Assembly: GCF_001605885.1 (NCBI RefSeq)
Contig: NZ_LRPE01000001.1
Location: forward strand, 60,226-124,225
Length of the DNA: 64,000 nt
Reading direction: 5' to 3'
Source of the DNA: Acinetobacter lactucae
Lineage (GTDB): Bacteria; Pseudomonadota; Gammaproteobacteria; Pseudomonadales; Moraxellaceae
Below the pieces are notes generated by a model that saw only the letters and a list, made by a program, of their open reading frames with translations, was not told the DNA's origin and searched no databases. Shown here piece after piece: positions 1 to 9,926 of this stretch. The first letter of the stretch is position 1, and every line of letters starts with the position of its first letter. The position numbers were made by a program, and so were the translations under genes.

Positions 1-1
1 G

Positions 2-1324
2 ACAGGTATTGTGGGGTTGCAAGTTATTACTCCAATGATGGGGCTGGCTTTAGTTGTCGCGACCTTAAGAGCTTTTTTTTATCAGCGTCCAAGCCATATT
101 GCAGCCGATGTGGCCGAGCAACCAGACCAAATTTTAATTGGTAACTATTGGGCAGATGTAATTCGCCCTACAGTACGCTTTTTGCTTCCACTGTGTTTTG
201 TCTGGTCGTTGTTGCTTAACAGCCAAGGCGTACCAGCAACTTTCCAAGGTGGACCAGAAGTACAGCTTATTGATAAAGCCAATAGCGTTGAAACTCAAAA
301 AATTCCTTTAGGGCCAGTTGCGCCAATGGTAGCGATCAAGCAATTGGGTAGTAACGGTGGCGGCTGGTATGGTCCAAATAGTTCTGTACCTTTAGAAAAT
401 CCAACACCATTTTCTAATTTACTAGAAATGATTGCGATATTACTTATTCCAATCACAGTCATTTTTATGGTCGGGCATTTCACTCAGCGTAAAAAGTTTG
501 CTTACTTTGTCTTTGGTAGCATGCTTTTCATGTCGATTATTTCAGGTGCAGCGGCTGTCTGGTCTGAGAGTATGTCATCGACAGCATCTCAGCTTGCTGT
601 AATGGAAGGTAAAGAACAACGATTTGGACCAGCAGCATCAGCAGTTTGGGCAGCCCTTACTACACAGGTGAATAACGGCTCGGTCAATATGATGCATGAT
701 TCTTCTGCACCGCTTACTGGTTTAGTCGAACTTATCAATATGTTGATTAATGCGATTTGGGGTGGTGTGGGCTGTGGTCTGCAACAGTTTATGATTTATC
801 TGTTACTCGCAGTATTTATTGCAGGTTTAATGACAGGTCGTACCCCTGAATTGTTTGGGCGCAAGATTGAAGCTGCAGAAATTAAGTTACTCGCGATTAT
901 TATCTTGATTCAACCTCTCGTTATTCTTGCATTTACCGCATTAAGCCTCAGCATTTCAGGCATATCTGGAATTAGTAATCCGGGACCACATGGCATTAGC
1001 CAAGTGTTCTATGAATATGTTTCTGCCTTTGCCAACAATGGTTCAGGTTTTGAAGGTCTTGGAGACAACACTGTATGGTGGAATGTTACTTGTAGTATTG
1101 CGCTACTGTTAGGACGTTTTCCAACCTTAATTTTACCATTAATGATTGCGACACGTTTAGCAGCAAAAAGAAAAGCGCCCGAAACAGCAGGTAGTCTTCA
1201 AGTTGAAACGCCAACCTTTGCTTTAACGCTAATTACGATTGTGGTGTTGCTTACCTTATTACAATTTATGCCAGTTCTTGTCCTTGGGCCAATTGCCGAT
1301 CAACTTTTGTTGGTTAAAGGCTAA
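2..1324 (+). CDS. kdpA: Potassium-transporting ATPase subunit KdpA, 5'-truncated by the window
   Basis: This is the K+-translocating membrane subunit of the KdpFABC high-affinity potassium pump of the inner membrane. The open frame enters at base 2 and gives 440 visible residues. The family is usually about 560-570 residues, so roughly the first fifth lies outside the window and the GTG at 11 is not a real start. Pore-type signatures are visible (SNGGGWYG near residue 117 of the fragment; NNGSGFEG further on) among many hydrophobic segments. The stop codon is followed at once by the kdpB Shine-Dalgarno sequence, so the kdp genes are an operon. Identification is firm; promoter and kdpF, if present, are not in view. 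Confidence 0.97.
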   Translation, partial: TGIVGLQVITPMMGLALVVATLRAFFYQRPSHIAADVAEQPDQILIGNYWADVIRPTVRFLLPLCFVWSLLLNSQGVPATFQGGPEVQLIDKANSVETQKIPLGPVAPMVAIKQLGSNGGGWYGPNSSVPLENPTPFSNLLEMIAILLIPITVIFMVGHFTQRKKFAYFVFGSMLFMSIISGAAAVWSESMSSTASQLAVMEGKEQRFGPAASAVWAALTTQVNNGSVNMMHDSSAPLTGLVELINMLINAIWGGVGCGLQQFMIYLLLAVFIAGLMTGRTPELFGRKIEAAEIKLLAIIILIQPLVILAFTALSLSISGISGISNPGPHGISQVFYEYVSAFANNGSGFEGLGDNTVWWNVTCSIALLLGRFPTLILPLMIATRLAAKRKAPETAGSLQVETPTFALTLITIVVLLTLLQFMPVLVLGPIADQLLLVKG

Positions 1325-1338
1325 GGAGGCGAGTGAAA

Positions 1339-3372
1339 ATGAATACACAAACTCATGTAAATAGCCATAAAAAAACCATGGCAGTACCAAATTTTGAAGT
1401 TTGGAAAAATGCATTTGTGAAACTGCTACCGCAGCATGCAATTAAAAATCCAGTAATGGCAATCGTATGGCTGGGAACAGTGGTTACTGCAATTAGTACA
1501 GTTTTGGGTTATACCACGCTGTTATTTGGTTTTGTGGTCACAGCTATCTTGTTCATTACGATTTTATTTGCTAACTATGCCGAAGCTGTTGCAGAGGCTA
1601 GAGGTCGTGGTCAGGCATCTTCATTACGTGCAGCAAGAGAAAATTTAACGGCTCGAAGACTCAACTCTTTGACAGACCGTCAAGCGACTCAAGTTGCAGC
1701 TACTGAACTTCATTTAAATGATTTTATTGAAGTACATGCAGGTGAGCTTGTTCCAGCCGACGGTGAAATTGTAGAAGGGTTTGCCACCATTAATGAATCG
1801 GCTGTTACAGGTGAGTCAGCACCTGTGCTACGTGAAGCTGGAACAGACCGTTCAGGTGTTATTGGCGGAACCAAAGTTCTTACAGATCGTATTGTTGTGC
1901 AAGTGACTGCTGAATCTGGTCAAAGTTTCTTAGACCGTATGATTGCTTTGGTTGAAGGCTCAAATCGTCAAAAAACACCAAATGAGATTGCACTTGGCTT
2001 CTTATTAATGGTGATGACAATCACGTTTTTAATTGTCGTGATTAGCTTGCCATTTATTGCCAAGTATTTGCATATTGAACTTGATCCAGTTGTGCTCGTG
2101 GCGTTATTGGTCTGCTTGATTCCTACAACCATTGGTGGCTTGTTACCTGCGATTGGTATTGCGGGGATGAACCGTGCACTCAAAGCCAATGTTTTGGCAA
2201 AATCGGGTAAAGCTGTAGAAGTTGCGGGTGACATTGATGTGCTTTTACTCGATAAAACAGGAACTATTACTTATGGTGACCGTCAAGCGACCTCTTTCTA
2301 TCCTTTAACTTCGGTAACTGAGTCTGAGTTGAGAGCTGCTGCTTGGGTAAGTTCACTTGCTGACCCAACACCAGAAGGAAAATCGATTGTTAAGTTAGCA
2401 AAGGAGCAAGGCTTAAAACAGCAAGAACCTGAGCAAGCCGAATTTATCTCTTTTAGTGCTTCGACTCGAATTTCTGGTGTGAATTTACCGAATGGTGAGC
2501 AAATTCGTAAAGGTGCATTAGATGCAATCTTGAAATTTGTAGATGAAGATTATTCTCAAGATTTAGAATTAAAAGCGCGTGTTGAACAAGTTGCCAAAAA
2601 AGGAGCAACACCTTTAGTCGTCGCTAATCAACATCATGTGTTGGGTGTGATTGAACTCTCAGATGTGATTAAACACGGCATTAAAGAACGTTTTGCTCGT
2701 TTAAGAGAAATGGGTATTAAAACTGTCATGGTCACAGGCGATAACCCATTAACTGCTGCTGCGATTGCTGCTGAAGCCGGTGTAGATGATTATATTGCCG
2801 AAGCAAAACCAGAAGACAAATTGGCTTGTATTCGCACCGAACAACAACAAGGTCGTTTAGTTGCGATGGTCGGTGATGGAACCAATGACGCGCCAGCATT
2901 AGCGCAAGCTGATATTGGTTTAGCCATGAACTCGGGTACACAAGCTGCAAAAGAAGCCGGCAATATGGTCGATTTAGACTCAGACCCGACCAAACTACTC
3001 GCTGTGGTTGAGATTGGGAAACAACAGCTGATTACCCGTGGTGCTTTAACAACATTTTCGTTAGCAAACGACGTCTCTAAATACTTTGCCATCTTGCCTG
3101 CATTGTTCGCTGCTGCGATTCCACAAATGCAAGTGTTGAATGTGATGCACTTAGCAAGCCCAAACAGCGCGATTTTATCTGCATTAATTTTTAACGCGAT
3201 TATTATTCCGCTATTAATTCCAATCGCACTTCGAGGCGTCAAATTTAAACCTTCAACTGCAACTCAGTTATTACGTCGAAATATGTTGATTTATGGTGTG
3301 GGCGGTGTGGTTCTGCCATTCCTTGCCATTAAAGCGATTGATGTAGTGATTGTTCAATTATTTGGTTTGTAA
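1339..3372 (+). CDS. kdpB: Potassium-transporting P-type ATPase subunit KdpB
   Basis: Catalytic subunit of the KdpFABC pump; it hydrolyses ATP through a phospho-aspartate intermediate to drive K+ uptake by KdpA. The P-type signature DKTGT is present with the phosphorylated Asp at residue 305. The TGES actuator motif (VTGESAP) and the GDGTNDAPALAQAD hinge motif are also intact. The length of 677 residues is normal for the family. I chose ATG 1339 rather than the in-frame GTG at 1333 because AAGGAGG at 1323-1329 lies 9 bases upstream of 1339 but only 3 from the GTG. It follows kdpA by 14 bases. Confidence 0.97.
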   Translation: MNTQTHVNSHKKTMAVPNFEVWKNAFVKLLPQHAIKNPVMAIVWLGTVVTAISTVLGYTTLLFGFVVTAILFITILFANYAEAVAEARGRGQASSLRAARENLTARRLNSLTDRQATQVAATELHLNDFIEVHAGELVPADGEIVEGFATINESAVTGESAPVLREAGTDRSGVIGGTKVLTDRIVVQVTAESGQSFLDRMIALVEGSNRQKTPNEIALGFLLMVMTITFLIVVISLPFIAKYLHIELDPVVLVALLVCLIPTTIGGLLPAIGIAGMNRALKANVLAKSGKAVEVAGDIDVLLLDKTGTITYGDRQATSFYPLTSVTESELRAAAWVSSLADPTPEGKSIVKLAKEQGLKQQEPEQAEFISFSASTRISGVNLPNGEQIRKGALDAILKFVDEDYSQDLELKARVEQVAKKGATPLVVANQHHVLGVIELSDVIKHGIKERFARLREMGIKTVMVTGDNPLTAAAIAAEAGVDDYIAEAKPEDKLACIRTEQQQGRLVAMVGDGTNDAPALAQADIGLAMNSGTQAAKEAGNMVDLDSDPTKLLAVVEIGKQQLITRGALTTFSLANDVSKYFAILPALFAAAIPQMQVLNVMHLASPNSAILSALIFNAIIIPLLIPIALRGVKFKPSTATQLLRRNMLIYGVGGVVLPFLAIKAIDVVIVQLFGL

Positions 3373-3385
3373 TCTGGAGTTTGAA

Positions 3386-3991
3386 ATGAAAACTTATGTA
3401 CAAAATTCAGAAGCAAATTTGGGTCAGACCTTAAGAGCCTCTTTGGGATTATTAATTTTTACCTTAGTTGGCTGTGGCGCTGCTTATAGTGCTATCGCTA
3501 CAGGTGCGGGACAGGTGTTATTTAACAATCAAGCGAATGGTAGTTTGATTGAAATAGATCATAAAGTTTTAGGGGCAAAATTAGTTGCTCAGCCATTTGT
3601 TGGAGAGGCTTATTTTCATCCACGTCCTTCAGCGGTTGCTTATGACCCGATGGCTATGGCAGGTACAAACTTAGCGCGTACTAATCCTGAGCTACAGCAA
3701 CAAATTGATGCTCAGATTCTTGCTGTGAAAAAACAAGATCACACCAGTAATACACCTATACCAAGTGATTTGGTGACTAAATCTGGTAGTGGTATTGATC
3801 CGCATATTAGTCCTGAATCTGCTCAGTTACAGGTTGCCCGAGTGGCTGAAGCTCGTCATTTGGACCCTAAGATTGTGAAAGAGCTTTTGCAAAAGTATGT
3901 TGAACCGAAGCAGTTTGGTGTATTGGGGCAAGCTCGTGTTAATGTATTACAGCTCAATATTGCTTTAGATCAATTACAATCTACATATTAA
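3386..3991 (+). CDS. kdpC: Potassium-transporting ATPase subunit KdpC
   Basis: Small single-span membrane subunit that stabilises the KdpFABC complex and assists ATP binding. The 201-residue protein has one N-terminal transmembrane segment (about residues 18-42). It carries the family hallmarks YFHPRPSA and SGSGIDPHISPESA, and ends in a soluble domain. The start is ATG 3386, preceded by CTGGAG; an upstream in-frame codon at 3350 lies inside kdpB and has no ribosome binding site. The gene begins 13 bases after the kdpB stop. Confidence 0.96.
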   Translation: MKTYVQNSEANLGQTLRASLGLLIFTLVGCGAAYSAIATGAGQVLFNNQANGSLIEIDHKVLGAKLVAQPFVGEAYFHPRPSAVAYDPMAMAGTNLARTNPELQQQIDAQILAVKKQDHTSNTPIPSDLVTKSGSGIDPHISPESAQLQVARVAEARHLDPKIVKELLQKYVEPKQFGVLGQARVNVLQLNIALDQLQSTY

Positions 3992-4029
3992 CTTAAAAAT
4001 AAAGTTGTTAGTTTACCGGATGATATCAA

Positions 4030-6684
4030 GTGCAAAGCAATCGCGAAAATCAGGCTGAGGCCTTATTAAATCATGTCAACAGATATCAAGCTGGTCGACT
4101 AACAGTCTTTTTAGGTGCGGCGCCTGGTGTAGGAAAAACCTATGCCATGCTCGCCCGCGCCAAAGAATTATTTCAACAGGGCACAGATGTTGTTGTTGGT
4201 ATTGTTGAAACCCATGGAAGAATAGAAACTCTAAAAATTTTGGAAGGGTTGCCTCAAATTGCTAGAAAGGAAATGCAATATCAGGGGCATACTTTAGAAG
4301 AAATGGACTTGGATGCTATTTTACTTAGGCATCCGCAAATCGTTTTGGTTGATGAATTGGCTCATCGCAATGTACCAAATAGTCGTCATGAACGACGGTG
4401 GCAAGATGTTAATGAGTTGCTAGACGCAGGTATTGATGTATTCACCACCATAAATATTCAACATTTAGAAAGCCTAAATGATGTGGTCTATCAAATTACG
4501 GGCATTCGAGTAAATGAAACCGTACCAGATCGGGTATTTGATCGTATACGAGACATTCGCTTAATTGATTTACCTGTCAGTGAGCTTATTGAAAGGCTCC
4601 ATCAAGGAAAAGTCTATGTGCCAGAGCAAGCGAATCTGGCATTACAAGGCTTTTTTAGCATTTCAAATTTAACTGCATTACGTGAACTGGCAATGCAATG
4701 CGTTGCTGAGCATGTCGATTCAGACTTAAAAGAGAGCTATGCCTCTAAAGGTTTGAAGTCTATCTCGCTGCAAAATGAATTGATGATTGCGATAGATGGG
4801 CAAGGCTCTTCTGAGTATTTAGTGCGAGCAGGCTGCCGTTTAGCAGAACGTAATGGCGCTACATGGACTGTAGTGAATGTTGCTAAAAGCTTGGACTTTG
4901 GGCAGAGTTCAGGGACTTCTTATAAAAAAGAATATATCGAGATTGACCGTGCGTTTGAGTTAGCTCGACAATTAGGTGGTCGAACAGAAGTTTTATATGG
5001 GCCGCGAGTTGCTTCAGCGTTAATGGATGCCGCGGTTGATCGAGGAATTTCAAATTTGGTCATTGGCAAAAGTATTTCGCCGTGGTGGTTAAAGTTATTT
5101 AAGAAAAATTTAGCTCAGCAATTATTAAATCAAGAAAACTCAATTGCTTTAACCATTTTGCACCCAGAACAGGGTACCAAAAAGATCAATCAAATTGAAA
5201 AGCCTTCATTTTTATCATTAAAAGAAAGTATTTTTGTTTTAGCTGTGACGTGTGGCAGCATTTTTCTAGCTCATTTCGCGGAAGTTCTATTTGGTATTGA
5301 AGACTTCTCTGTCATTTTCATTATTTCAGTTTTAATTGTTGCAACTAAAACCCGAATGCTTGCTGCCGTAGTGGCAGCCTTAATCTGCTTCTTAGCTTAT
5401 AATTTTTTCTTTATCGCACCACGTTTTACTTTTCAGATTTCAGCACACCAAGGGGTCGTTACTGTTGTTGCTTTTTTTGCAGCAGCGTTAATCGCTGGAC
5501 GTTTGGCCTCTCAGTTACGCCAGCAAGTTTTGTCTTTAAAAGCAGCAAATGCCTACACTACGGTAATGCAAGATTTGGCACGTAAGCTTTCTAGTGCCGT
5601 CAACCTTGAAGAAGTCATGCAAACAGGTCGAATGACTTTAGAAACACAGCTTCAAACAAAGGTATGGATTTCTATTCAAGATAGGGTAATTTCGTCTGAT
5701 GTTGAGCTAAATGATAAAGAAAAAGTAGCTGCAGAATGGTGTTTGAAACACAGGCAGCCGTGTGGGCGTTTTACAGATACACTCAGTCAGTCAAACTGGT
5801 GGTTTTTACCTCTTTTAGAACAGAAAAATAGCCTAGGTATTGTGGGAATTTACTTTAGGGATGATGTAGTTTCCTTAAATTTTGAGCAGAAGAAACTAAC
5901 GGAAAGTGTGGTCGAGTATATTGCTCAGGCAGTACTTCGAACCCAATTGGTCAATGAGCTTGAACAAGCAAAAGTCACCAGCGAAACAGAGCGCTTACGT
6001 TCAGCTTTATTATCGTCGGTATCGCATGATTTACGCTCGCCACTTGCTTCTATTATTGGGGCGGCAGACACGCTTGCGAATTTTAAAGCTGATATGTCAG
6101 AACAAGACCAGCAAGATCTGCTTGAAACAATTCATTTAGAAGGTGAGCGCTTAGATCGTTATATTCAAAATCTACTTGATATGACCCGTTTGGGACATGA
6201 GGGCCTATCTTTAAAAAGGGATTGGATTGGTATAGATGAATTAATTGGTTCGGCAACCCGCCGTTTAAAGCGCTACAAACCTGATATTCAAGTGATCGTT
6301 CAGTTGCCTGAACAAACTATTAGTTTGTATGTCCACCCAGCACTAGTAGAGCAAGCTATTTTTAATGTTTTAGAAAATGCCGCAAACTTTTCACCTCCAG
6401 ATGAACCAGTTATGATTCGTACTCATCTTTTGTCAGACGATGAAGTAAAAATAGAAATTGAAGATAAAGGTGCAGGAATCCCTGAAGACGAAAGACACCG
6501 CATTTTCGATATGTTTTATACGATGGAGCGTGGAGACCGTGGAAAATTCGGTACAGGTTTAGGGCTAACAATTGTAAAAGCGATTATTGGTGCTCATATG
6601 GGTACAATAGAAGCATTTTCAGGGCGCCAAAATAAAGGTACTTTAATTCAAATCAAATTACCCATTCGTCCAGTAAAAGAATAA
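4030..6684 (+). CDS. kdpD: Two-component sensor histidine kinase KdpD
   Basis: Membrane sensor kinase that responds to K+ limitation or osmotic conditions and controls phosphorylation of KdpE. In order: an N-terminal KdpD domain with Walker A GAAPGVGKT (about residues 29-37), a universal-stress-like domain (about 250-375), a cluster of four membrane segments (about 395-490), a GAF-like region (about 510-640), then HisKA with the phospho-accepting His at residue 666 in SSVSHDLRSP, and an HATPase domain with N and G boxes (NVLENAANFS, GTGLGLTIVK). Length 884 is close to E. coli KdpD. The start is a GTG at 4030 with only weak upstream GGA. It follows kdpC by 38 bases. Confidence 0.96.
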   Translation: MQSNRENQAEALLNHVNRYQAGRLTVFLGAAPGVGKTYAMLARAKELFQQGTDVVVGIVETHGRIETLKILEGLPQIARKEMQYQGHTLEEMDLDAILLRHPQIVLVDELAHRNVPNSRHERRWQDVNELLDAGIDVFTTINIQHLESLNDVVYQITGIRVNETVPDRVFDRIRDIRLIDLPVSELIERLHQGKVYVPEQANLALQGFFSISNLTALRELAMQCVAEHVDSDLKESYASKGLKSISLQNELMIAIDGQGSSEYLVRAGCRLAERNGATWTVVNVAKSLDFGQSSGTSYKKEYIEIDRAFELARQLGGRTEVLYGPRVASALMDAAVDRGISNLVIGKSISPWWLKLFKKNLAQQLLNQENSIALTILHPEQGTKKINQIEKPSFLSLKESIFVLAVTCGSIFLAHFAEVLFGIEDFSVIFIISVLIVATKTRMLAAVVAALICFLAYNFFFIAPRFTFQISAHQGVVTVVAFFAAALIAGRLASQLRQQVLSLKAANAYTTVMQDLARKLSSAVNLEEVMQTGRMTLETQLQTKVWISIQDRVISSDVELNDKEKVAAEWCLKHRQPCGRFTDTLSQSNWWFLPLLEQKNSLGIVGIYFRDDVVSLNFEQKKLTESVVEYIAQAVLRTQLVNELEQAKVTSETERLRSALLSSVSHDLRSPLASIIGAADTLANFKADMSEQDQQDLLETIHLEGERLDRYIQNLLDMTRLGHEGLSLKRDWIGIDELIGSATRRLKRYKPDIQVIVQLPEQTISLYVHPALVEQAIFNVLENAANFSPPDEPVMIRTHLLSDDEVKIEIEDKGAGIPEDERHRIFDMFYTMERGDRGKFGTGLGLTIVKAIIGAHMGTIEAFSGRQNKGTLIQIKLPIRPVKE

Positions 6685-6695
6685 GTTGTAAATTC

Positions 6696-7412
6696 ATGAT
6701 AAGTCCAGAAACATCACCTGTAGAAACACGTATTGTGATTATTGATGATGAGCCTCAAATCCGTAAATTTCTAGACATTGCTTTAAGAACTCAAAAATAC
6801 AAAACCACGCTCTGTGAAACGGGTTACAAAGGCCTAGAGGCATTGGCAACCCAAGGGGCTGATTTGGTTATTTTAGACTTAGGCTTACCCGATTTAGATG
6901 GAAAAGAAGTGCTTCAAGAATTACGTAGCTGGTCGAATGTTCCCGTTATTGTGTTATCTGTCCGTGCTGATGAATATGAAAAAGTTGCCTTGCTAGATGC
7001 AGGTGCAAATGACTACATGACCAAGCCTTTTAGTGTGCAAGAGCTTTTGGCGCGTATACGTGTCATTCTAAGAAATCAACCGATTCAGCAAGAAGCTCAT
7101 GGGTATGACGATGGCTATCTCAAGGTCGATGTCATGCAACGATTAGTTTGGATCGAGCAACAGCCAATTACTTTAACTCGAAAAGAGTTTCAACTTTTGA
7201 CGCTATTAATGCGCTATCAAGGGCAGCTTTTAACACAGCCTCAGCTCTTAAAAGAACTGTGGGGCCCAACCCATCAGGAAGATACGCACTATTTACGTAT
7301 TTTAGTGGGCAAGCTACGCAGTAAACTGGGGGATAACGCGATTCAGCCACGTTATATTGCAACTGAGCCAGGTGTTGGATTACGTTTTTTAGCTAAGCAG
7401 AAAAATCATTAA
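6696..7412 (+). CDS. kdpE: Two-component response regulator KdpE
   Basis: OmpR/PhoB-type response regulator that activates the kdp genes. The receiver domain (residues 12-125) has the acidic pair D17/D18, phospho-acceptor D61 in VILDLGLPD, and K110 in MTKPFS. A C-terminal winged-helix DNA-binding domain (about 140-235) ends in the usual GVGLRF. The ATG at 6696 is 11 bases after the kdpD stop, so the sensor and regulator are co-transcribed. Length 238 is typical. Confidence 0.96.
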   Translation: MISPETSPVETRIVIIDDEPQIRKFLDIALRTQKYKTTLCETGYKGLEALATQGADLVILDLGLPDLDGKEVLQELRSWSNVPVIVLSVRADEYEKVALLDAGANDYMTKPFSVQELLARIRVILRNQPIQQEAHGYDDGYLKVDVMQRLVWIEQQPITLTRKEFQLLTLLMRYQGQLLTQPQLLKELWGPTHQEDTHYLRILVGKLRSKLGDNAIQPRYIATEPGVGLRFLAKQKNH

Positions 7413-7419
7413 TAGATAT

Positions 7420-7450
7420 AAAAAAACCTTAGGGTATTTCTCCCTAAGGG
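7420..7450 (-). terminator. Rho-independent terminator of the glutamine-synthetase-like gene
   Basis: Perfect 8-bp stem CCTTAGGG (7427-7434) and CCCTAAGG (7442-7449) with a 7-base loop. Read on the minus strand, the stem is followed by GG and a run of six T (complement of the A run 7421-7426). On the plus strand no T run follows, so it mainly serves the minus-strand gene, although it also ends near the kdpE stop. Confidence 0.75.
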
Positions 7451-7499
7451 TTCGCTGAATACAGTGTTTCTTTATTTTTATGTCATAGTGTTTTTTGAG

Positions 7500-8924
7500 T
7501 TATATATCCCAATGTTGTTCTGCTTCGGTCATTTGACTGTAAATATTTTGATATTCAGCCTGTTTAACCGTGTACCAATGCTCTACAAAGTCTGCTCCTA
7601 AATATCCTTTTAAAATAAGACTTCCTTTAAATATTTTTAAGGCTTCCGGTTGATTGTTGGCTAATAAAATGTGCTCGTCTGGAAACTTTAAAAGATGTGC
7701 AGGTTTTGGTAGCGGTAATTTATGAGATAAGCCATAAGATACACCCGCTAAAATTGTTGCTGTAACGAGATAGGGATTACAGTCGGCTCCAGCAACGCGA
7801 TATTCTAAGCGTTGATTTTGTACATCTGAGCATGGAATCCGGATTGCTACGTTACGGTTATTGGTGTCCCAATTGGCTTCTAATGGCACATGATGTCCAA
7901 TTTTAAAACGTCTATAAGAATTAATATTAGGCGATAAAATAGCCATAGATGCAGGCATTAATTCAATAAGTCCGCTAATTGCGCTGAGTAATTTGATGGA
8001 AAGCTTATCTTTTTCTACTTCTGAACTAAATATATTTTCATGGTACTGATTGAGCAAGCTCATATGAAAATGCATACCACTACCAGCTTTTGCCAAGTTT
8101 GGCTTTGCCATGAAACAAGCAGTTAAGTCATGTTTTTTTGCGACTTGTTTTACAATTCTTTTTAAGGCATTAATTTGATCGCAAAGCTTTAAAATATCAT
8201 GACTGTGTTGAAGATTTAATTCATATTGTCCAGGGGATGACTCTGCAACAATAGCGGTAATTTCAATAGACTGTAATAGAGCGGCTTTTTCAACTTCTTC
8301 TAGAACTTGTTGGTAGTTATTTGGCGCATCTATATCAAAACATTGGTTTTCTGAACATGTCTCAGACTGATGCTGAGGTGAGAAAAGGTAAAACTCTAGC
8401 TCGGCAGCCATGACAGGGAAATAATTATTAGTATGTAACTGATTTAATAATTTTTTTAATATGTTGCGTGGTTCATAATGACAGTCTGAACCATCTTCTT
8501 CTTGCATTGTGAGGAAAAGTTGAGCATTGAATTCAGGGGATAAGGCACTTGGTTGCAAGCTGCCTAAAATGGGCAGACAAAGTCTATCTGGCTCACCAAT
8601 GTATTTTCCTAGACCTGTCTCTTCAATCACTTTTCCATCAAGGCTCATGGCGTAAACAGAAAGTGGAAAATAACATCCATTAGATAGATTTTTCAGACTC
8701 TTGACGTCAATACGTTTACCACGAATGTGCCCGTTTAAGTCATGCAAACAAATATCAATGTGCTGAGTGTGAGGATATAAATTTAAATATTCATCAACTT
8801 CTTTCAGAAAAAGCTCTGAGTTGAAAGTGCTAGGTTGTACTGGAGGATTAAAATCATCTGATATTTTAAATGCCTTAAAAAGAGGATTTTGTAAGTTTAA
8901 ATTAGGATAAATAAGCGTACTCAT
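7500..8924 (-). CDS. Glutamine synthetase family protein, gamma-glutamylpolyamine synthetase-like (PuuA-type)
   Basis: ATP-dependent ligase of the glutamine synthetase fold, 474 residues. The N-terminal beta-grasp part and the catalytic barrel are visible, with AAELEFYLF, SSPGQYELNL, GSGMHFHMSL and the PNxNSYRR motif (SPNINSYRRF), which carry metal-, ATP- and glutamate-binding residues. The NSYRR form and length fit the PuuA/GlnA3-like group that glutamylates putrescine or other amines, rather than nitrogen-assimilating GlnA. The exact substrate is inference: no other puu gene is adjacent. Start at 8924 is an ATG (ATGAGTACG) with AAGG 10 bases upstream. It is a single-gene unit with its own terminator. 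Confidence 0.82.
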   Translation of the reverse strand: MSTLIYPNLNLQNPLFKAFKISDDFNPPVQPSTFNSELFLKEVDEYLNLYPHTQHIDICLHDLNGHIRGKRIDVKSLKNLSNGCYFPLSVYAMSLDGKVIEETGLGKYIGEPDRLCLPILGSLQPSALSPEFNAQLFLTMQEEDGSDCHYEPRNILKKLLNQLHTNNYFPVMAAELEFYLFSPQHQSETCSENQCFDIDAPNNYQQVLEEVEKAALLQSIEITAIVAESSPGQYELNLQHSHDILKLCDQINALKRIVKQVAKKHDLTACFMAKPNLAKAGSGMHFHMSLLNQYHENIFSSEVEKDKLSIKLLSAISGLIELMPASMAILSPNINSYRRFKIGHHVPLEANWDTNNRNVAIRIPCSDVQNQRLEYRVAGADCNPYLVTATILAGVSYGLSHKLPLPKPAHLLKFPDEHILLANNQPEALKIFKGSLILKGYLGADFVEHWYTVKQAEYQNIYSQMTEAEQHWDI

Positions 8925-9329
8925 TATAAAAACCTTGGTGGTTATTTAGCTAAAATCCTACCGTAGCCTTTGACGTTAATCTCGTAAAAAAAGAGTAAAA
9001 TGATGAAAGATTCAATTATAAATAATTTTGATTTTTTTATTTTAATAATCAATATTTTGATGCTTAATTTGATAATCAATTTTTAAAGTAAAATTAGCGT
9101 ATAAGAGCAGTCAGCGCATTATAAAATTCTACTGATTTCTCTTTTTAAAATTAAACAAAGCTAAAAATTTAAGCTTCTCATTTGGTGAGATGGTCAAACT
9201 GCTTTAAACTTAAATGCTTATCCAGTTAAACATTTATTTATAAATCTTGAATTGAGCAAGGCTTATATAGCACATGTACTGGAATTTTATTTTTTGCGTT
9301 TTTTAATTTTATTTTTGAGTTTTCTTAAT
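8925..9329. other. Intergenic region between divergent genes, AT-rich
   Basis: About 400 bases separating the minus-strand ligase from the plus-strand DUF2799 lipoprotein. It must hold both promoters. Around 9043-9084 it is extremely AT-rich and repeats ATAATCAAT-like words (9045-9053 and 9070-9078), which could be an operator. A small hairpin TCTCA-TTTGG-TGAGA lies at 9177-9191. No gene or convincing sigma-70 promoter pair could be fixed by eye. Confidence 0.4.
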
Positions 9330-9878
9330 ATGAAAAATATCGGTTTAGCCATTTTAGCAATCAGCCTTTCAGGTTGTGCTGCAATGAGCGTAGAAGAATG
9401 TAAGACTGCGAATTGGTCATTAGTGGGTGAGAAAGATGGTTCAAAGGGATCTTCGCCACGTTTAGATCAATATTATAAAGCGTGTGGAAAAGCCAATATT
9501 GTTCCAGATCAAAAGTCATATGAGCGCGGGTACAAAGAGGGGCTAGGATATTATTGTCAGCCTGCAAATATTTTTTATAACGCTTTAGAGGGCAATGGCA
9601 ATATTAATGTGTGCCCAGTTGAGCAGCGCAATCGTTTAAGACCTTATTATCAAGCAGCTTCCGATTACTATAATGCAAAAGCTGAATACGATCGTTATGA
9701 CGAAAAGTTTAAGCAATATTCTGATAATGCCTACAACGAAAAATTAAAGCCAGAAGAGCGTGAACGTTATCGTAAGCTTTTAAGAGAATTACAAATTGAT
9801 CGTGACCGCATTAACAGAAACTATTGGAACTCAATTCGAGATATCGAACGTTTCAAATATGATCACGGGTTAAAATAA
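9330..9878 (+). CDS. DUF2799 family lipoprotein
   Basis: Short envelope lipoprotein of unknown function, 182 residues from the ATG at 9330. The N-terminus MKNIGLAILAISLSGCAAMS is a type II signal peptide with lipobox LSGC, so the mature protein should start at Cys16. The following VEECKTANWSLVGEKDG segment and the cysteine-containing YYKACGK and GYYCQP motifs match DUF2799. The last third is charged and probably coiled coil. The open frame extends upstream to 9252, but those residues would bury the signal peptide, so 9330 is preferred. It ends in a bidirectional terminator. Confidence 0.8.
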   Translation: MKNIGLAILAISLSGCAAMSVEECKTANWSLVGEKDGSKGSSPRLDQYYKACGKANIVPDQKSYERGYKEGLGYYCQPANIFYNALEGNGNINVCPVEQRNRLRPYYQAASDYYNAKAEYDRYDEKFKQYSDNAYNEKLKPEERERYRKLLRELQIDRDRINRNYWNSIRDIERFKYDHGLK

Positions 9879-9884
9879 TATTTT

Positions 9885-9926
9885 AAAAAAGGATTGATCG
9901 GAATGAGATCAATCCTTTGTTTTTTT
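9885..9926. terminator. Bidirectional terminator between the DUF2799 lipoprotein gene and coq7
   Basis: AAAGGATTGAT at 9888-9898 pairs with ATCAATCCTTT at 9908-9918. It is flanked by an A run upstream and by TTTGTTTTTTT downstream, so it can stop transcription from both convergent genes. The coq7 stop codon (9925-9927) overlaps the end of the T run. Confidence 0.85.

Noticed and set aside
11..1324. GTG at position 11 as the start of kdpA
   Set aside because: The same frame is open to base 2 and the protein would lack its first conserved segments; the gene is simply cut by the window edge.
2790..3242. 150-residue antisense frame over kdpB
   Set aside because: A shadow of the conserved kdpB frame; low-complexity translation, no start signals.
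9252..9329. N-terminal extension of the DUF2799 protein
   Set aside because: It would place a second hydrophobic stretch before a complete lipoprotein signal peptide beginning at 9330.
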